NCBI GenBank assembly: GCA_964485395.1
Contig: CAZAJF010000004.1
Coordinates: 134,635-198,634 of the forward strand
From: JANNSO01 sp964485395
Lineage (GTDB): Bacteria > Spirochaetota > Spirochaetia > Treponematales > UBA12059
Reading direction: 5' to 3'
Length of the DNA: 64,000 bases
Positions within the stretch are counted from its first letter, which is position 1, and each line of letters starts with the position of its first letter. The notes under the pieces are model-generated. The model made no database searches, was not told the DNA's origin, and saw nothing but the letters and a program-made list of their open reading frames with translations. Position numbers and translations under genes: made by a program. This document shows positions 61,951 through 64,000 of the stretch, piece by piece.

Positions 61951-63360
61951 TCAGGCCCCTTTTACAAAAACAGAGACATTATCGGCATTCATTCTCTTCC
62001 AGTTCGGTACAACCATATTTTCGTTGGATCCAAAAATCAGAGTGGCGCCATTCTTGGACTTTTCGTCGAAATCTGCCAAAATTCTCCTCTGATCGATAAC
62101 CGACATGAACGAAACCGTGTCGCGACAAAGGACTATATCTACAGGCGGAACCGGATTGGTATTAAGCACGTCATGGAACTCAAAGAAAATGGAATCGCGG
62201 ATCGACTGAAGGAAAGTCCAGCCATTGCGACCTTTTATCATGAATTCCTTATATATCTCCGGTACGTTCTCCACCATGAAAACCATATTGGGCGCCATGG
62301 AAATGGCAAGCAGATCGGAATCGTTCGCCCATATCTTTACCCGTAGATCGGGAAACCGTTTTTTAAGGAGGCACACGAGGGAATAGGTCTCCAACCCTTT
62401 ACTGCATCCCGGGTTCCAGATATTGATGGACTTCTGCTTAAATTCGGGAAGAGCAGCAAGAACTCGGGTTGCGTAATCTTCCGTCCATAATTCGCCGGTG
62501 CAGGGCGAGAAGAAAGTCTCGAGGAACTGCTCGGCCTCGCTCTGGTCCTTCAGCTGAAGGTCCATCGCCTTGCGAAGCCCCTTCCATTCGACATAACGCC
62601 GACTGAACCATGGCTCGTTTACCGGACTGACGGCAAATCGCTTGAACGCGAACAGCGTTTCCTTGATAAAATCCGCTGTTTGATCCGTCGAGGCAGACTG
62701 ATTGTCATATCCGGTCGCCAACTCCTGCCCCATTGTCGAAGTGGCTCGAATGGACTGGGGTAAATGCGGCTCCTCATCGATGTCCACCGCCGCACCTGCA
62801 ACTGCAGCTACGCGCGCCAGCGGATTGGAGTTGGGGGTATCGTCCTTGGCCTTCTTGGGCGCAAACAGCTTCTCTACGTTAAGTATGATAAAAAGCTTGC
62901 CTGCGTTCTCGATGATTCCCTTGATGTATTTTACGTTTATGTCACCGAAGATCGGATGCGGCGGCTGGATGGACAGGCTGGAAATCCCGACGACTTTATC
63001 GATGTTGTCCACGATTACGCCGAATACATGCTCTTCCACCCGCAATATGAGGAGGCTTTCCAAAGCCTCGTCGGACTTGCGTTCCGAAGGCAAGTGAAAC
63101 ATCGTGCGAAGGTCGATGATGGAAATAATGTCGCCGCGAAGGTTATAGACGCCCCGGACGAACGGAGCGGCGTTGGGTACGTAGGTAAATTTACCGGCGT
63201 GCGCGATTTCCTTGATGTTCATGATGTCGATGCCGTACTCTTTGCCCGCGAGGGAAAAAGTTACCATCTTGAAATCTATCTTGTCGACACGTTCGCGCTT
63301 GAGATCCTGCACTGAGTTTTCGTGTGCGTCGCTAGTTTTCGCAGCGTTCTGTACACTCAT
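61951..63360 (-). CDS. cheW: CheW fused to a CheR-like domain
   Basis: Residues 25-170 form a CheW domain (FSLAGKEYGIDIMNIKEI, RGVYNLRGDIISIIDLR), the adaptor joining receptors and CheA. A linker follows to about 225. Residues 230-469 follow CheR (SINIWNPGCSKGLETYSL near 317; FFEFHDVLN; VDIVLCRDTVSFM near 411). Compared with active CheR, the FCRN motif is CRDT and the GCSxGEE motif is GCSKGLE, so methyl transfer may be lost. Such fusions are described in spirochaetes as structural array parts. It lies 38 bases after cheA. Confidence 0.93.
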   Translation of the reverse strand: MSVQNAAKTSDAHENSVQDLKRERVDKIDFKMVTFSLAGKEYGIDIMNIKEIAHAGKFTYVPNAAPFVRGVYNLRGDIISIIDLRTMFHLPSERKSDEALESLLILRVEEHVFGVIVDNIDKVVGISSLSIQPPHPIFGDINVKYIKGIIENAGKLFIILNVEKLFAPKKAKDDTPNSNPLARVAAVAGAAVDIDEEPHLPQSIRATSTMGQELATGYDNQSASTDQTADFIKETLFAFKRFAVSPVNEPWFSRRYVEWKGLRKAMDLQLKDQSEAEQFLETFFSPCTGELWTEDYATRVLAALPEFKQKSINIWNPGCSKGLETYSLVCLLKKRFPDLRVKIWANDSDLLAISMAPNMVFMVENVPEIYKEFMIKGRNGWTFLQSIRDSIFFEFHDVLNTNPVPPVDIVLCRDTVSFMSVIDQRRILADFDEKSKNGATLIFGSNENMVVPNWKRMNADNVSVFVKGA

Positions 63361-63398
63361 TCCGTTCGCGCTCCCGTCATTTCTATCGAATGTTCATT

Positions 63399-64000
63399 CT
63401 AACGAATGGTCATCTCGAGACGCTGGCGCTCCTCGAGTTCTTTTTTCTGGCCGAGTTCCAAAAGTTGGCTTACGTCGATGATCAGACACACCGAGCCGTC
63501 TCCCAGAATGGACGCCCCCGCGATGCCCGGCGAGTTCGTAAACTGATCGCGCAGCGGCTTGATTACCACGTCTTCCTCGCCGATCAGCGAATCCACCATC
63601 AAGCCGACGCGCTTGTCGTTCGTGCCCACGATAACGACGAAACAGTAATCGCTCTGCTCGTTCGTCTGTATGCGGAACAGGCGATTGAGCCTGAGCAGCG
63701 AAACGACGTCGTTGCGAACGTTGAATACTTCGTAGTTATCGATCATTTTGATTTCGGTGGGCTTGATGCGGTGACTCTCTATTACGGAAGTAATCGGGAT
63801 CGAGTAGATTTCCTTGCCCACACGCACGAGAAGGCCCTGTATAATGGCCAGCGTAAGCGGCAGTTTGATGGTAAATCTCGAGCCTTTGCCGCGTTGGCTG
63901 GAAACGGTGACCGTACCGTTGAGCTTCTCGATCTTGCGCTTTACGACGTCAAGGCCCACGCCGCGCCCACCCAGGGAGAGTTGCTCATCGCTCCAGGTCT
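63399..64000 (-). CDS. cheA: Chemotaxis histidine kinase CheA, C-terminal part
   Basis: The window cuts this gene. About 200 residues are seen. They start in the ATP-binding domain (GGRGVGLDVVKRKIEKLNGT, SRFTIKLPLTLAIIQGLLV) and run through the P5 CheW-like regulatory domain (PITSVIESHRI, VVSLLRLNRLF, GLMVDSLIGEEDVVIKPL) to the stop. It heads the cheA-cheW/R-cheX-cheY transcript. Confidence 0.96.
   Translation of the reverse strand, partial: TWSDEQLSLGGRGVGLDVVKRKIEKLNGTVTVSSQRGKGSRFTIKLPLTLAIIQGLLVRVGKEIYSIPITSVIESHRIKPTEIKMIDNYEVFNVRNDVVSLLRLNRLFRIQTNEQSDYCFVVIVGTNDKRVGLMVDSLIGEEDVVIKPLRDQFTNSPGIAGASILGDGSVCLIIDVSQLLELGQKKELEERQRLEMTIR

Overview
The window looks like a chromosomal segment of a motile spirochaete of the Treponema/Spirochaeta type. 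The strongest sign is the chemotaxis block at the right end: cheA, a cheW fused to a CheR-like domain, cheX and cheY in that order, which is the known spirochaete arrangement. Other signs are two large chemoreceptors, a huge secreted Ig-repeat protein with a barrel-like end, and several proteins of a kind I know only from spirochaetes or not at all. No phage, insertion sequence, CRISPR array or rRNA was seen. One tRNA is present.

Layout. 1-11 kb: a partial secreted protein, pyroglutamyl peptidase (pcp) and a 2334-residue secreted Ig-like repeat protein, all on the minus strand. 11-18 kb: a two-REC regulator coupled to a hybrid histidine kinase, a HAD phosphatase, a bPH-like membrane protein, a 24-residue-repeat protein and purine nucleoside phosphorylase (deoD). 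18-24 kb: a chemoreceptor with a small membrane protein, an ECF sigma factor overlapping a soluble protein that looks like FliG-C joined to a MotA cytoplasmic loop, a GAF-GGDEF cyclase, and a CNNM/CorC transporter. 24-30 kb: a complete branched-chain amino acid ABC operon (livK-H-M-G-F). 30-34 kb: a DUF1573-thioredoxin-CcdA fusion and a second chemoreceptor. 34-40 kb: a patchy region with decayed gene fragments, an MFS exporter, a membrane LuxR-type regulator, a large unknown protein and a zinc-ribbon membrane protein. 40-50 kb: a PHP phosphoesterase, a propeller/TPR membrane protein broken by an in-frame amber codon, two divergent radical SAM proteins, a DUF4349 protein, a GIDE-like membrane protein and formimidoylglutamase (hutG). 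50-56 kb: tRNA-Val, then threonylcarbamoyl-AMP synthase with a CreB/CreC/CreD-like envelope-stress set. 56-64 kb: a lytic transglycosylase lipoprotein, a DnaK-SBD/LysM protein, a methyltransferase, an unknown protein and the che operon.

How it fits together. Much of the window concerns sensing and motility: two receptors, the che operon, a GGDEF protein, two kinase/regulator pairs and a sigma factor linked to flagellar motor surfaces. A second theme is the envelope: SLT, LysM, CreD, CcdA and the Ig-repeat protein. A recurring regulatory feature is a sigma70-like -10 box ending 6-7 bases before the ATG, with no Shine-Dalgarno. This is seen at about six genes and predicts leaderless mRNAs.

The most novel candidates are the FliG-C/MotA-loop protein coupled to an ECF sigma factor, the DnaK-substrate-domain/LysM membrane protein, the amber-interrupted TPR gene and the leaderless promoter set. 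All function calls rest on reading motifs by eye; no database search was run.
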